From NCBI RefSeq assembly GCF_003670275.1, contig NZ_QXJF01000002.1, forward strand, positions 62,001 to 126,000: 64,000 nt of DNA, in the 5' to 3' direction. A program made the translations under genes and the position numbers. This DNA is from Helicobacter labetoulli. GTDB lineage: Bacteria > Campylobacterota > Campylobacteria > Campylobacterales > Helicobacteraceae. The notes beneath the pieces were generated by a model, which ran no database searches, had not been told where the DNA came from, and saw nothing but the letters and a program-made list of their open reading frames with translations. Each line of letters begins with the position of its first letter. The first letter of the stretch is position 1. Below, one piece after another: positions 25,970-36,147 of this stretch.

Positions 25970-28569
25970 CACAAATTGGGCAGGAATTTGGCAAGGACGC
26001 TAAATTTGCCTTTGAAAAAGCCAAAGAAATGGGGCTAGGTGTCAAAACACCATCAAGCTCATTGACACAAGAAGAAGCTGCTGCACTATATGAGTTTATG
26101 ACCACAGGGGTAAATCCAATGCCTCCAAAACTTGAATCTAAAAAGCCAAAGACGAGTAAGGCTAAAGATTCTAGCAAAAAGACTTCATCTCAAACTAAAG
26201 ATACAAAAGCACAAGTGGAGAAAAAAGACGACAAACGCCCTCAAAGCAAAAAAGAAGATATAAAAATGCAAGATTCACAACCAAAGCTAGATATATCAAA
26301 AGCTCAAAAGGTTAGTCCTAAAGAGAGTGAAAGCGAAGATTCTGCTGTGGCTGTGAGCTTAGAGCCAAAGGCTAAGCTGGGCTTGAGGATTGTGCGTAAA
26401 AATGACAAGCACCCATCGCCAAGCAAAGAGCAAAGCCCCATTGAATCCAAAAAAGATGAGAGCAAAAAACACGCTCCGAGCTACAAGGAGCTTCTCGCAC
26501 AAAGTGCTGATGAAGAACATAAAAAGCATAAAAAAGATAAGCATAAGCCAAAGGTAGCCCAAAAACACACAGATCAAAAGATTCATATCCTAGATGATAG
26601 GGATATTGGCTTTGATTATGATGATGAGCAAGATGAGATTATGCTTTTTGATTTGAATGAAACGCAGGTGCGTGATGAGGAAGAGGAAAATAAGATTCGT
26701 CAAGCTATCACCGATAGAGTTCAGATTCACCGCAAGAATCCGTGGATGAATGAGGGGAGCATTAAACGCGGTGGCAAAAGACGCAAACCGCCAAAAGTAG
26801 TAAAAAATGTAGATAAGGTTAAAGGTGCTATCTCTATTCCAGAAGAAATTCGCGTATATGAGTTTGCTGAACTTATTAGGGTGGAGCTAAAAGAAGTGAT
26901 AAAAGTGCTATTTAATCTTGGGCTTATGGCGACTAAAAATGACTTCCTTGACAGAGATGCTATTGAGATTCTAGCTGATGAGTTTGAGCTAGAGATTTCT
27001 ATCCACGATGTGAAAGAACATAGTGAAATAGAAATGGAACTAGAAGATGCACCACAGCTTGAGCGTCCGCCTGTGGTTACGATTATGGGGCATGTGGATC
27101 ACGGCAAAACTTCACTACTTGATTATATCCGTAATTCTCGCGTGGCAAGTGGTGAAGCGGGGGGCATTACCCAACATATTGGGGCATATATGGTGGAAAA
27201 AAATGGCAAAAAAATCAGCTTTATTGACACGCCCGGACATGAAGCCTTTACACAAATGCGAAGCCGAGGGGCGCAGGTTACAGATATTGCTATTATTGTC
27301 ATTGCAGCTGATGATGGCGTAAAGCAACAAACTATAGAGGCACTCAATCACGCTAAAGCGGCAAATGTGCAAATCATCATCGCAATGAATAAAATGGATA
27401 AGGAAAATGCAAATCCCGATAAACTTAAGGCTGAATGTGCGGAGCTTGGATTCACGCCTAATGAATGGGGCGGGGAGTATGAGTTTATCCCTATTTCGGC
27501 TAAGAGTGGGGAAGGGGTTGAAAATCTCCTAGAGACGATTTTAATCCAAGCTGAAGTGCTAGAGCTTAAAGCTTCTCATCAAGGCAGAGCTAGAGCTATC
27601 GTATTAGAGGCGAGTTTGGAAAAGGGCAGGGGTCCTGTGGCGACTATCATCGTGCAGCAAGGGGTGCTAAATGTTGGAGATTCTGTTGTGGCAGATACGG
27701 CTTTTGGGCGTGTGAGAGCATTGCTTGATGATAGGGGGCAGAATATCACGCAGCTTTATCCCTCTGGTGTAGCGGTTGTTGCTGGGCTTTCACTTGTGCC
27801 AAGTGCCGGAGCGGTGCTTCAAAGTGTGGAAAATGACACGATTGCACGAGAGCACGCACAAAAACGCGCTTTATATTTGCGACAAAAGGAGCTAAGTAAA
27901 ACTACAAAGGTTACTTTTGATGAACTAGGCGAGATGGTTGCTCAAGGCAATCTTAAAAGTCTGCCGCTTATTGTGAAAGCTGATACGCAAGGTAGCCTTG
28001 AGGCAATAAAGGCAAGTTTGGAAAAACTAAGCAAAGATGAGGTGCGTGTCAATATCATTGGCTTTGGTGTTGGTGGGATTAGTGAGAGTGATATAGATTT
28101 GTCTGCAACAAGTGAAAATAGTTTGATTCTAGGATTCAATGTTCGCCCAACAGGAAGCGTGAAAGCAAAGGCAAAAGAGCTTGGCGTGGAGATTAAGACT
28201 TATTCTATTATTTATTCGCTGCTTGATGATATTAAGGCATTGCTTGGTGGGCTTATGTCGCCTGTGATTGAAGAGGAGAATACCGGACAGGCTGAAGTGC
28301 GTGAGACATTTAATATTCCTAAGGTTGGAGTGATTGCTGGGTGTATGGTTGTTGAAGGTAGTATTCAAAGGGGCATTAAGGTGCGACTAATCCGTGATGG
28401 CGTGGTGGTGCATACAGGCTCTATTAGCTCACTCAAGCGATTTAAAGATGACGCTAAGGAAGTGTCAAAGGGCTATGAATGCGGTATTATGCTAGAGAAT
28501 TATAATGATATTAAAGTGGGCGATGTGTTTGAAACATACAAAGAAATTGCTAAGACAAAAACTTTGTAA
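25951..28569 (+). CDS. infB: Translation initiation factor IF-2
   Basis: 872 residues. The N-terminal IF2N helix (1-55) is followed by a long lysine/serine/glutamate-rich disordered region to ~300, a second IF2N motif, then the G domain: GHVDHGKTS near 381, DTPGHEAF near 427, NKMDKE near 481. Domain II and the initiator-tRNA-binding C-terminal domain (ending [16 protein letters not shown]) are complete. IF-2 brings fMet-tRNA to the 30S subunit. In related genomes rbfA follows; here an outer-membrane protein gene follows instead, so the block is broken after infB. Confidence 0.98.
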   Translation: MEKIRLAQIGQEFGKDAKFAFEKAKEMGLGVKTPSSSLTQEEAAALYEFMTTGVNPMPPKLESKKPKTSKAKDSSKKTSSQTKDTKAQVEKKDDKRPQSKKEDIKMQDSQPKLDISKAQKVSPKESESEDSAVAVSLEPKAKLGLRIVRKNDKHPSPSKEQSPIESKKDESKKHAPSYKELLAQSADEEHKKHKKDKHKPKVAQKHTDQKIHILDDRDIGFDYDDEQDEIMLFDLNETQVRDEEEENKIRQAITDRVQIHRKNPWMNEGSIKRGGKRRKPPKVVKNVDKVKGAISIPEEIRVYEFAELIRVELKEVIKVLFNLGLMATKNDFLDRDAIEILADEFELEISIHDVKEHSEIEMELEDAPQLERPPVVTIMGHVDHGKTSLLDYIRNSRVASGEAGGITQHIGAYMVEKNGKKISFIDTPGHEAFTQMRSRGAQVTDIAIIVIAADDGVKQQTIEALNHAKAANVQIIIAMNKMDKENANPDKLKAECAELGFTPNEWGGEYEFIPISAKSGEGVENLLETILIQAEVLELKASHQGRARAIVLEASLEKGRGPVATIIVQQGVLNVGDSVVADTAFGRVRALLDDRGQNITQLYPSGVAVVAGLSLVPSAGAVLQSVENDTIAREHAQKRALYLRQKELSKTTKVTFDELGEMVAQGNLKSLPLIVKADTQGSLEAIKASLEKLSKDEVRVNIIGFGVGGISESDIDLSATSENSLILGFNVRPTGSVKAKAKELGVEIKTYSIIYSLLDDIKALLGGLMSPVIEEENTGQAEVRETFNIPKVGVIAGCMVVEGSIQRGIKVRLIRDGVVVHTGSISSLKRFKDDAKEVSKGYECGIMLENYNDIKVGDVFETYKEIAKTKTL

Positions 28570-28609
28570 AGATTATGTAAAATCTACTTATTTTGATTAG
28601 AATCTCGCC

Positions 28610-28630
28610 CACTTCTTTGCAATAGAAGTG
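28610..28630 (+). promoter_or_regulatory. Hairpin covering the ribosome-binding site of the outer-membrane protein gene
   Basis: Arms CACTTCT (28610-28616) and AGAAGTG (28624-28630) form a 7-bp stem. The likely Shine-Dalgarno AGAAG (28624-28628) is inside the stem, 7 bases before ATG 28636. This could damp or condition translation. It is seen by eye and its stability was not computed. Confidence 0.4.
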
Positions 28631-28635
28631 TGAAA

Positions 28636-29292
28636 ATGAAAAAGTTAGTTTTTGTTTTGTGTGGATTTTTGTTTTTTGGTATCGCACAAGCTGATGAGCA
28701 GACTTATGAGAGAAGCAAAAATAAATTTGTGATTGGTGCATCAGGGAGCTTTGGCTCTATGGAGCGATCATCTGAATATTTTAATACCCAAGGTATGGAG
28801 ATTGATCAGTTTGATGGTGATAAGAGCTTGAGCGGATTTGGTGGAAGTGCGAGAGTGGGCTATGATGTGTATTTTAAGCCAACACAAGCTATTAGAATCT
28901 ATGCAGATTATATTGGTGCGAGTTTTGGCAAAGATGAGATTCTAGGCAGAATGAATCTTAATCATATTGGCGTAAATGTGGATTATCGCTATGACTTTTT
29001 GAGTGGTTTTGGCGTATTTGCCGGAGCTGGCGCGGTGTATAATATGGGCAAGACAAATCTAGGCGATATAGATGGTATAGGTGCTGGATTTAATGTGGGT
29101 GGAGCGTATGTGATTAATGAGTATGTTGAGCTAGAATTGCGTATGAAGTTTATTGTGGCTGAATATTTTAATAACAAAGCGGTGAATCCTGTGAAGCTCC
29201 CAAATGGTGCGGGTGCTGGGACTATCACAGCTCAAAATCTTAACCTAGATGCTCCAATGTATGTTATGTTAGGACTGAATGTAAGATTTTAA
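28636..29292 (+). CDS. Small outer-membrane beta-barrel protein
   Basis: 218 residues from ATG 28636; the in-frame GTG two codons earlier lies too close to the AGAAG ribosome site. A clear signal peptide (KKLVFVLCGFLFFGIAQA, cleavage after AQA) precedes a barrel-type chain rich in alternating Gly/aromatic residues (GFGGSARVGYDVYF, GVNVDYRYDFLSGFGVFAGAGAVY) and ends with a terminal aromatic (LGLNVRF), the BAM recognition signature. It resembles the small eight-stranded OmpA/OmpW-like or Helicobacter outer-membrane families; I cannot assign a specific one. Its stop abuts the phase-variable glycosyltransferase, which is convergent with it. Confidence 0.8.
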   Translation: MKKLVFVLCGFLFFGIAQADEQTYERSKNKFVIGASGSFGSMERSSEYFNTQGMEIDQFDGDKSLSGFGGSARVGYDVYFKPTQAIRIYADYIGASFGKDEILGRMNLNHIGVNVDYRYDFLSGFGVFAGAGAVYNMGKTNLGDIDGIGAGFNVGGAYVINEYVELELRMKFIVAEYFNNKAVNPVKLPNGAGAGTITAQNLNLDAPMYVMLGLNVRF

Positions 29293-30508
29293 GCCTTTTT
29301 CTTTTTTAATGTATGACGAATGCGTCGCTCTAAGGATTTGAGATAAAATCCAAAGGCACGCAAGGGATAGCTTATCTCAAAGTATTGTGGGAAAGCAAGG
29401 ATAAGTTTTCTTGCTGGTTTCAAACGGACATATTCATTAAGCAAGGAAAGCCTGTATATAAGCTTCAGTGGGTCTTTTGGGGTTTCAAAAAGTCTAAGTG
29501 AAAAACAACAATATGTGCCTTGTATAAGCTTTGTAATATGGGCTTGAACTTGAGAAGACTGCTTTTGCTTGAAGCAATGCAGCTCTTCAAGTTGTAAAAA
29601 TAAACTCGCACTTCTATAATATTCTCTTGCTACACTTTGATTGCTAAAAGCTTGATAGACTTTTGCAACATACGCGGGATATGTGAGATTCTTATTTTGT
29701 GTAAAGTTGCAAATACTATTTGGGCGGATTCTATATAAATAAAGTTTTTCTTTTAACACAAAGATATGAGAGGCTTGAATAAAGAGTAGTGTGCCAAAAT
29801 TATGATCTTCGTGCAAGGCAAAATCAAGGAAATATACCTGTTTTTTACACAAAAATGCAAAGTCAATTATGCCGCTCCACGCCCAATAAAAAGAGCCTCG
29901 TTCCGCACTATCTTCTAGCCATTGCGATGAGGAGATAAGCATAGAATCCGTATAGGAATAGCTCTCTTGCAATGTAGGATACACTTCACTAGGCTGTGCG
30001 ACATTGTCATAATAGCATTCATAATCACACCACACTACATCAGCTCCCGCTGAATATTGCAAACATTTTTGCAAAAAGGCACTTTGCCACATATCATCAG
30101 AATCTAAAAAGCAAATCCAATCAATTTGAGAGGGGGTAGGCACTCTATCTCTATGCGTGATAATGCGAATGTTTTGATATTCATAAATTTCTAAAGCATT
30201 GCTTTTGCCCCCCCCCCATTAATTGTTCTATTTGAAAAAAAGCGAGCTTGAAACCAATAAATTCCTGTATTTCTCACATTTGATAAGCCGCCATTGTCTT
30301 TATCAATCAAAACAAAGCGTTTATCTCTAGCGACATACTCTTTGGCGATTGCGAGGCTTTGGTCTGTGCTGCCATCATTAACAAGCACAACTTCAAAATT
30401 TTGGTAGCTTTGATTTAAAACAGAATCTAAACATTCACGCAAATACTGCTCTACATTGTAGATTGGCACAACAATGCCCACTTTGTGCGTTTGGCTTTTA
30501 TCCTGCAT
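29289..30508 (-). CDS. Phase-variable family 2 glycosyltransferase, OFF as sequenced
   Basis: The N-terminal piece (ATG 30508) has the GT-A fold start KVGIVVPIYNVEQYLRECLD, VLVNDGSTDQS and DNGGLSNVRNTG. It hits a stop at 30191, shortly after a run of ten G (coding strand). The remaining frame (from about 30190) resumes with IDWICFLDSDDMW, the DxD metal/nucleotide site, and continues to 29289. With eleven (or eight) G the two halves join into about 406 residues. So it is one GT2 gene controlled by tract length, probably transferring a sugar onto lipopolysaccharide or another surface glycan. It begins 2 bases after bcp stops, so it is co-transcribed downstream of bcp. Acceptor and sugar are unknown. 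Confidence 0.88.
30208..30217 (-). repeat. Poly-G contingency tract (10 G on coding strand) in glycosyltransferase
   Basis: Ten C on the given strand. Ten G leads to TAG five codons after the tract; nine G leads to TGA soon after; eleven or eight keeps the frame through to FLDSDD. Confidence 0.9.
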
Positions 30509-30510
30509 AT

Positions 30511-30972
30511 TTATCCCTCCAAACTCTCTAGCACTTTTTGGGCGTGTCCTTTGGCTTTGACATTATAAAAGCTTTGTTTAATCACGCCATCTTTGCCAAT
30601 AACAAAGGTGCTACGGATAATCCCCTGCACCTCCTTGCCATACATCATTTTTGTGCCATACGCCCCATACGCACTTGCCACGCTTTTATCCGTATCGCTA
30701 AGCAGTAGAATCTTAAGATTCTGCTTGGCAATGAAGTTTTGATGAGTTTTTGGGCTATCTGGGCTAATGCCTACAATCACATAACCTTTAAGCGCAAAAG
30801 ATTCTATAAGCTCACTAAAATCTTGAGCCTCAATCGTGCAACCGGGTGTGTTATCCTTGGGGTAAAAATACACAATGACATTTTTGCAAAGCAAATCCTG
30901 CAAAGCAAACTCGCTCCCATCACTACTTTGTAGCCTAAAAAGCGGTGCTTTATCTCCTGCTTGAAGTCTCAT
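30511..30972 (-). CDS. bcp: Thiol peroxidase / peroxiredoxin of the BCP (PrxQ) family
   Basis: 153 residues from ATG 30972. The GTG two codons upstream is directly against the AGGAG ribosome site, so ATG is preferred. The peroxidatic cysteine is in YPKDNTPGCTIEAQDF (near residue 44). No second cysteine is seen five residues later, so this is the 1-Cys-like BCP arrangement common in Helicobacter. It reduces hydroperoxides with thioredoxin, in the cytoplasm. It is followed at once by the phase-variable glycosyltransferase. Confidence 0.92.
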   Translation of the reverse strand: MRLQAGDKAPLFRLQSSDGSEFALQDLLCKNVIVYFYPKDNTPGCTIEAQDFSELIESFALKGYVIVGISPDSPKTHQNFIAKQNLKILLLSDTDKSVASAYGAYGTKMMYGKEVQGIIRSTFVIGKDGVIKQSFYNVKAKGHAQKVLESLEG

Positions 30973-31044
30973 TTTCACTCTCCTTTTAAAGTTTTAGTCA
31001 TCAAGTATAAAGCAAGATTCTAGCGTTTTTATAATAATGTCGGT

Positions 31045-31959
31045 TTAGTTTTGGGATTCAAAGCTCATCACATACATTTTGATACGCTCTAAAATTTGAG
31101 AATCTATACTCAAACGCAGCCGCATAACACTTAAATCTAGCCCGCTACCGAAAAGCTTAACTTCATCTTTGCTTGTTACAAGTAATGAAGTGGCGTTATG
31201 CTCTTTTATAGAATCTTGCAGGGCTTGTATATCAAAGCGTGAGTGGTCATTAAGGGTAATCTTCCCCACCACAGAATCTGGCAAAAACGCATCAAGCCGT
31301 GATGGATTGGCAATAGCAGTGAGTAAAAGCATTCTCTCACTTGGAGATTCTATATTAACCTCTCTTTCATAGTCTATTCCCTCACGCACGAGAATATCAG
31401 CGTATTTTAAAGCACTTTTTATCTCACGATAAATACCACTTGGAAGACAAAATGGAAAGTAAGGCTTTAAAAGCGGCTCAAGTACGATATTAAGCTTTTT
31501 AAAGTTGAATCTAAATCCATCATCTAAAAATATGACTTTTGCTCCTAGCTCTTTTGCCTTATGCACGGCTTCCACACGATTTTTACATACAATGACACTT
31601 GCATTTTTTAGCTCCCTTGCAATGAGATATGGCTCATCGCCCGCTTCTTCTTGTGAGGTTTTAATCTCACCATTTAGACTTGCTATCACAAGCCCTTTAG
31701 ATGAGCGTTTATAGCCGCGTGAAATAACGCAGACATTTGAAAAATTTTTTGCTACTTCAATGATAAAAGGCGTTTTCCCACTGCCTCCAGCGACAAGATT
31801 CCCAACACTAATGATGGGGATATGAAAATCGTGGAATGTAGAGAATCTCCGTCTTATAATTGAACCTATGGCATAGAGTAGTGAGATGGGCAAAAGAGCG
31901 ATACTTAGGCATTTTTGTAAGAAGTTTGGATTATAAAAATATGAGTCAATAAAACGCAT
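31045..31959 (-). CDS. lpxK: Tetraacyldisaccharide 4'-kinase
   Basis: 304 residues. An N-terminal membrane-associated helix (LSIALLPISLLYAIGSII) is followed by Walker A VGNLVAGGSGKTPFI (~50-65), then SRGYKR and DDGFRF, which are LpxK signatures. It phosphorylates the lipid A disaccharide at the cytoplasmic face of the inner membrane. It starts 15 bases after nadE's stop and is probably transcribed with nadE and the genes upstream of it (glyS, ABC permease). Confidence 0.95.
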   Translation of the reverse strand: MRFIDSYFYNPNFLQKCLSIALLPISLLYAIGSIIRRRFSTFHDFHIPIISVGNLVAGGSGKTPFIIEVAKNFSNVCVISRGYKRSSKGLVIASLNGEIKTSQEEAGDEPYLIARELKNASVIVCKNRVEAVHKAKELGAKVIFLDDGFRFNFKKLNIVLEPLLKPYFPFCLPSGIYREIKSALKYADILVREGIDYEREVNIESPSERMLLLTAIANPSRLDAFLPDSVVGKITLNDHSRFDIQALQDSIKEHNATSLLVTSKDEVKLFGSGLDLSVMRLRLSIDSQILERIKMYVMSFESQN

Positions 31960-31974
31960 TGTGTTATTCCTTAA

Positions 31975-32802
31975 CTATTGATGTGGAGTGCAAAAAGGAC
32001 GGCTAAAGGCAAACACGCTTGGCATTGTGCGTTTAAAGGCATTTGCCCAAATTCTTTTGCAAAGTGAGTTGGTCATTTGGTGAGCAAAACCCCTAGATTC
32101 TAAAGTCCTTTGAATGCAGTCTCGCTCATCTTTTTGTCTTGCTTTTAAACCACCTAGATTCTCAAAGCATACCAAAAAAGCATCAATGTCTTCATAGCTA
32201 TATCCTAAGTCATATTCATCACTTTGATTAGCAAATAAATCTGCACTTGGCTTTTTGTCTATAAGATTTTGTGGGAGATTGAGCGTTTTGGCAAGGGTAA
32301 AAATTTGTGTCTTATACAGGCTGCCAATAGGGTTTATCGCACAGGCTAAATCTCCAAAAATCGTTCCATAGCCTAACATAAGCTCGCTTTTATTGCTTGT
32401 GCCTAGCACAAGGGCATTTTCCGCACTTGCATAATCATAAAGCAATGCCATTCTAAGCCTAGCACAAAAATTCCCCATACGCAACTTTTGCCTATCATCT
32501 AGGCTGCCTTCAAGCCCTGTTTGTGCGGCAAAGTGGCTTTGGAATCCTTCAAGATTCACAACTTGAGAGGTGAGATGAAGATTTTGAGCAAGATTGAGTG
32601 CATCATCAAAATGAATAGAGCTTGAACTCTTGGAGGGCATTAGCAGAACTTTTAGATTCTCACTCCCCAAAGCTAAAACCCCAAGAGCTGCCACCACAGC
32701 TGAATCTATCCCACCGCTTAAGCCCAAAACTCCTTTTTTAAAACCGCGTTGTTTGAATTCTTCTCGTAAAAAAAATACACAAGAATCCACAAAATCTTTC
32801 AT
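31975..32802 (-). CDS. nadE: Ammonia-dependent NAD+ synthetase
   Basis: 275 residues. The adenylating PP-loop is GLSGGIDSAVVAALG near residue 26. TSNKSELMLGYGTIFGDLACAINPIGSLYKTQIF and KKPSADLFANQSDEYDLGYSYEDIDAFL are NadE signatures. There is no glutaminase domain, so it uses ammonia directly or channelled from another protein. It makes NAD+ from deamido-NAD+ in the cytoplasm. Confidence 0.96.
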   Translation of the reverse strand: MKDFVDSCVFFLREEFKQRGFKKGVLGLSGGIDSAVVAALGVLALGSENLKVLLMPSKSSSSIHFDDALNLAQNLHLTSQVVNLEGFQSHFAAQTGLEGSLDDRQKLRMGNFCARLRMALLYDYASAENALVLGTSNKSELMLGYGTIFGDLACAINPIGSLYKTQIFTLAKTLNLPQNLIDKKPSADLFANQSDEYDLGYSYEDIDAFLVCFENLGGLKARQKDERDCIQRTLESRGFAHQMTNSLCKRIWANAFKRTMPSVFAFSRPFCTPHQ

Positions 32803-32846
32803 TTTTCACCTTTTGTTGTTTGTGTCATTTGTTTTCGTGTCGCACA

Positions 32847-33959
32847 TTATAACATACGCTTTCTATAAATCACCCATACACTCGCACCAATATATAATAA
32901 GCACAAAAATAGTAGATTCAAAAAATATCCCCAAATACTACTAAACTCCGCACCCATTTGGTTGAGTTCCAAAAGTCCATTAATGCCGTGATAGGCTGGG
33001 AGAAACGCGATAATATCACTTGCCCAAGGAGCAATCTGGGCTTTGGGCCATATAAATCCTAGCAAAAAGACAATGGGCATTGAAGCAAGCATAATGATTT
33101 GTGTTGAGTAAGCACGCTTGGCTAAAAGTGTGCCAAAAAACACACCAAATGCGGCAGTGGAGAGAATAAAAGCTATGCTAAAAAGCCAAAAATCAAGAAT
33201 GTGTGCATTGACATTTACGCCATAAAATTCATACGCAAAGCCAAAATAAAATGCAAAAAGCACGACATAGATTCCAAAAAATACAAAAATCTTTGATAGC
33301 ACGATGAGAAGCGGATTGGCACTTGCATAGTAGTTTCTAATCCCTTGATTATACTGCTGATTTTGCGTCCCACCGATAATCCCAGCTCCAGCTATAAGCG
33401 TTTGGTGTAGGATAAAAATCAGCACAGGAGCTAAAGTATAGTTAATATAGCCCATTGATGGATTAAAGAGTGGAATAAGGCGAGGGGATAGAATCTCGTG
33501 CTTTTCTATTTTGATTGTAAGATTGGCATTAAATGCACTTATCACATCAGTAGCAGCATTGGCAATAGAGCCATAAATCAGCAAATATGATGCATTTGCC
33601 ATAATGGATAGAGTGGGTGGAATCTGCTGATAGAGGTGTTTTTCAAAATTATGTGGTATGGTAATAAGCCCATAGATAAGATTAGATTCTATCATCTCTT
33701 GAGCCTTGCTTGGATTGTCTAAAACCTCCACAACCTCCAAATGCGGTGAGGCTCTAAAAAAAGTGATAAGTTCCCGCGATGAAGTTGAAGCATCATAATC
33801 AAGAATGGCGATTTTTTGCTTAGCAACGACATCATTATAATACGGCGTAGGATACAAAAAAAGATAAAAAAGTGAGCCACCAAAAATAATCAGCATAGCC
33901 GATACGGAGGTGAAAATATTTTTTGCCTCAAGCAAGAATATAGAGTAAAAATGCCTCAC
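32847..33959 (-). CDS. ABC-2 type transporter permease
   Basis: 370 residues. An N-terminal membrane helix (NIFTSVSAMLIIFGGSLFYLFLYP) is followed by a large periplasmic domain (~40-180: KIAILDYDASTSSRELITFF) and about five C-terminal helices. This is the architecture of the YhhJ/YbhR ABC2_membrane_3 family, exporters of drugs, lipids or envelope components. Homologues in Helicobacter pair with a second permease and an HlyD-type adaptor; none is adjacent here, so its partners must be elsewhere. Its start overlaps the glyS stop by 4 bases (ATGA). Substrate unknown. Confidence 0.8.
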   Translation of the reverse strand: MRHFYSIFLLEAKNIFTSVSAMLIIFGGSLFYLFLYPTPYYNDVVAKQKIAILDYDASTSSRELITFFRASPHLEVVEVLDNPSKAQEMIESNLIYGLITIPHNFEKHLYQQIPPTLSIMANASYLLIYGSIANAATDVISAFNANLTIKIEKHEILSPRLIPLFNPSMGYINYTLAPVLIFILHQTLIAGAGIIGGTQNQQYNQGIRNYYASANPLLIVLSKIFVFFGIYVVLFAFYFGFAYEFYGVNVNAHILDFWLFSIAFILSTAAFGVFFGTLLAKRAYSTQIIMLASMPIVFLLGFIWPKAQIAPWASDIIAFLPAYHGINGLLELNQMGAEFSSIWGYFLNLLFLCLLYIGASVWVIYRKRML

Positions 33960-36046
33960 AATGTAATTTCCCTCATATCACCTATGCGGAGAAACTCGCT
34001 ATGCACACTAAAGACAAGCATTTGGCGATTAGTTTTTATGGCGTTGTTTTCATCATTAACAAGCACGGAGTTAAAAAACGCCTCTAAGGGTTCTTTTAAA
34101 CTAAAAAGTGCCCTAATTTGAGAATCTACATCTGCAGCAAGTGCTTGGGATTTAAGCGATTTTAGAGCTTGAAAAAGGGCAATTTCTTCAGGGAGCTTGA
34201 GTAAAGATTCATCAATATGCGTTGGCTTAATCTCATCGCTTAAAATATTTGCCACACGCTTAAAAAGGCTGACTAAGGCTTGTTTATCGCTTTTTTCAAA
34301 AAACGCATTAAGGGCTTTTGCATTGCGGATAATGCTTTTGAGATTAAGCACCCTTTTGCCATTGATACGAGCATTAAGCACACTGCGGATAATTGAAGGG
34401 TTGATTTTGAGCATACCCTCTAATCGCTCGACAAAAAACTGCTCTATGCGTTGCATATCACTTGGCTTGTAGCCCCCTGCTTGATATAATCGTGGCATAT
34501 CATAAAGCAAGTCAAAGTCTAAGTCATAATGGTTAATGATTTTTATCACACCATTTGCCGCGCGTCTTAGGGCAAAGGGGTCTTTTGAGCCACTTGGAAT
34601 CTTGTCAATACTAAAAAGGGCAAAAATATTATCAAGCTTAATACTTAGGGCTAAAATCGCACTTAGAATATGGCTAGGCAGGGCAGAATCTTCACCTGTG
34701 GGCAGGTATTGCTCCTTAATAGCAAGGGCAACAAGCGGGTGAAAGCAAAAATTTTTTGCATAGTAATAGCCCATAACACCCTGCAACTCGGTAAATTCAT
34801 ACACCATTTCGGTAAGCAAATCCGCCTTAGCATATTTCGTGGCTTGGGTGAGAATCTGCCTTGCTTCATCTTTAGGCATATCTATTGAATCTAAAGCAGG
34901 GGCAAAAGATTCTAAAAGGGCGTTAGCTAGGGCAGATTCTCGCTTAGATTTATCAAGCAAAGAGCCTAGATTTTCTACAAAAACAATCTGCTCTAAAAGC
35001 TCGGGTGTAAAGCCCTTTTTCAAGTCATTTTCATAGAAAAACATCGCATCAGCAAGTCGTGCTTTGAGCACCTTTTGATTACCCTGCACGATGGGGCTTA
35101 AATCTTTAGCCGTGGAGTTAGACACAAGCACAAAGCCATTATGAAGCACAGAATCTTTATAGGTAGCAAAGTAGCGTTGATTTTCTTTCATAGAAGTAAT
35201 GATAACTTCACTAGGCAAGGCAAGGAAACTAGAATCAAAGCTCCCATACGCCGCTTGCGGATATTCTGTAATAGCTACAATCTCATTTAGCAAATCTATG
35301 TCAATTTCAACCTGAATCTTGTGAGCTGATTCAAGCTCGGCGATTTGGCTAAGGATTAGCTCTTTGCGTTTATCTTGGCTAAGAATGACAAAATTTTTCT
35401 CTAATGTGTCAAAATACTGCTCTATGGAGGCAATAGCCAAAGGCTCAAAGCTCACATCTCTATGCACGAAAGTTTGTGCTACTTTGCCAAAATGACGATC
35501 AAAGGCATTGACACAAATGCTTTGCTCCCCAAGCAAGATAAGGATATTTCTCACAGGGCGGATAAAGCCTTGCTCCACATCGCCCCAAAACATACTTTTG
35601 CCAAAATGCAGTGAATCTAGCCACTCCACAACCATAGATTCTAAAAGGCTAGAAGTCGCCACGCCACTTTGTGTAATGGCATAATACAGCACTTCTTTAT
35701 TATCTTTTATTTTTGTTTCAAGCTCATAATCAAGGGGGAGATTATTTTTTTTATAAAAGCTCTCTCCTGCCTTGCTTAAGCCCTTTATTTTATCCCCATC
35801 AATATAGGCAATGCTAAGTGGGGGACCATAAGATTCTATAAGAGAATCTGGACTTTTTGCGGCAAAGCTCTCTTCATACAGCACAAGGCGTCTAGGCGTA
35901 TAATACAATGTGGGTGAGGAGGTAATATTATGCTTTTTGGCGATAGTTTGCCATTTTTCAACAATATGCGGAAGCTCCTTTAGCAGGGGTAATGCAGGAA
36001 GCTCTTCGGTAAGAATCTCAATAAGCAATGGTAGATGTGATTTCAA
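33956..36046 (-). CDS. glyS: Glycine--tRNA ligase beta subunit
   Basis: 696 residues, TTG start with AAAGGA upstream. LLIEILTEELPALPLLK at the N-terminus and FVHRDVSFEP are GlyS signatures. The later helical/HD-like portion (DNIFALFSIDKIPSGSKDPFALRRAANGVIKII) is complete to a normal end (NRQMLVFSVHSEFLRIGDM). It forms the alpha2beta2 glycyl-tRNA synthetase with GlyQ, whose gene is not in the window. It leads a minus-strand operon with the ABC permease. Confidence 0.96.
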   Translation of the reverse strand: MKSHLPLLIEILTEELPALPLLKELPHIVEKWQTIAKKHNITSSPTLYYTPRRLVLYEESFAAKSPDSLIESYGPPLSIAYIDGDKIKGLSKAGESFYKKNNLPLDYELETKIKDNKEVLYYAITQSGVATSSLLESMVVEWLDSLHFGKSMFWGDVEQGFIRPVRNILILLGEQSICVNAFDRHFGKVAQTFVHRDVSFEPLAIASIEQYFDTLEKNFVILSQDKRKELILSQIAELESAHKIQVEIDIDLLNEIVAITEYPQAAYGSFDSSFLALPSEVIITSMKENQRYFATYKDSVLHNGFVLVSNSTAKDLSPIVQGNQKVLKARLADAMFFYENDLKKGFTPELLEQIVFVENLGSLLDKSKRESALANALLESFAPALDSIDMPKDEARQILTQATKYAKADLLTEMVYEFTELQGVMGYYYAKNFCFHPLVALAIKEQYLPTGEDSALPSHILSAILALSIKLDNIFALFSIDKIPSGSKDPFALRRAANGVIKIINHYDLDFDLLYDMPRLYQAGGYKPSDMQRIEQFFVERLEGMLKINPSIIRSVLNARINGKRVLNLKSIIRNAKALNAFFEKSDKQALVSLFKRVANILSDEIKPTHIDESLLKLPEEIALFQALKSLKSQALAADVDSQIRALFSLKEPLEAFFNSVLVNDENNAIKTNRQMLVFSVHSEFLRIGDMREITL

Positions 36047-36147
36047 GGATATTCCTTTTTTTTAGATATGATTGCGTGATTGTAACGGCATTGTCATTAA
36101 AAAGTGATTTAAAAGTGATAAGTTTTGTAAAAATTAGGGAGTGATGT

